Source of the DNA: Cheilinus undulatus
Lineage: Eukaryota; Chordata; Actinopteri; Labriformes; Labridae
DNA length: 64,000 nucleotides
Reading direction: 5' to 3'
Assembly (NCBI RefSeq): GCF_018320785.1
Contig: NC_054881.1
Coordinates: forward strand, 15,562,275 to 15,626,274
The notes beneath the pieces were generated by a model. It saw only the letters and a program-made list of their open reading frames with translations, had not been told where the DNA came from and ran no database searches. Below, piece by piece: positions 63,601-64,000 of this stretch (its first letter is position 1; the number at the start of each line of letters is the position of its first letter). Both the position numbers and the translations under genes were made by a program.

Positions 63601-64000
63601 CACACTATATGCTCATTATTTATGCAATATCCATTCCTCTGCCAAAATTCATACATTTTTATTTATTGCATGCCATTTAACCACCAGTAATCCATCTATT
63701 CATCGTTCAGTATGTCTATAGCAATGCTATTAAAGTTGACTGAAACTAACTGAATAGCTAAAACTAAATGAAAAAATTATCTAAGTTAACAAAAACTAAA
63801 ATAAAAACGAAGCTTTACAAGAAAACGATAACTTAAGCTAAATTATGTGCTTACAAAACTAAAAAAAATAATTGAAATTAGGGACGAAATATGTTTAGTT
63901 TTAGTCTATTTTTCACTCAGACTTAGTATAGAAAGTGTAAAATGGCCTGATTTATTGCAGAAGGCTTCTCTTAATGGTTAATTTTATGTCTAAAGTTGTA
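63601..64000. other. Unassigned 3' flank, probably repeat-derived
   Basis: No gene is seen. From about 63735 the sequence cycles through variants of AACTAAAACTAAA and AAACTAAAATAAAAAC. This is common in the 3' ends of some fish retroelements and in simple A-rich repeats. I cannot name a family. Confidence 0.4.

Overview
The window is nuclear genomic DNA of a ray-finned fish, most likely a percomorph teleost. The evidence is four intron-containing vertebrate genes plus dense teleost-type repeats: Tc1-like transposons, hAT and piggyBac-like MITEs, and tRNA-derived SINEs. No bacterial, viral or CRISPR features were seen.

Layout. (1) 1-4224: non-coding 3' flank with one hAT MITE. (2) 4225-13444, minus: alpk2, an alpha-protein kinase with an Ig domain; ten coding exons join in phase to 1524 codons. 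(3) 13445-27711: about 14 kb with no recognisable gene, filled with nested DNA transposons, an hAT element with a perfect 8-bp target duplication, and LINE and SINE fragments. (4) 27712-35367, minus: a complete NRF-6-like membrane acyltransferase (OACYL type); fifteen exons join to 686 codons. (5) 35368-38821: short intergenic stretch with a SINE. (6) 38822-47458, minus: znf532; eight coding exons give 1305 codons, with an IR/DR-type Tc1 element in one intron. (7) 47459-61125: about 13.7 kb holding a 5' UTR exon edge and a candidate promoter zone for znf532, then Tc1-like and SINE insertions. (8) 61126-62582, plus: grp, the gastrin-releasing peptide (bombesin family) precursor; three exons, 133 codons. 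(9) 62583-64000: grp 3' UTR and a foldback Tc1-like derivative.

The genes do not form a pathway. They are a syntenic block: ALPK2, ZNF532, OACYL(P) and GRP are, from memory, neighbours on human 18q21.3. Here alpk2, oacyl and znf532 are co-oriented on the minus strand, and grp is divergent from znf532. MALT1 and SEC11C, which I recall from the human interval, were not recognised here.

Exon borders were derived by hand from GT/AG signals, reading phase and family similarity. Every join preserves phase, which is the main support for the gene models. UTR ends, promoters and old repeats are much less certain.
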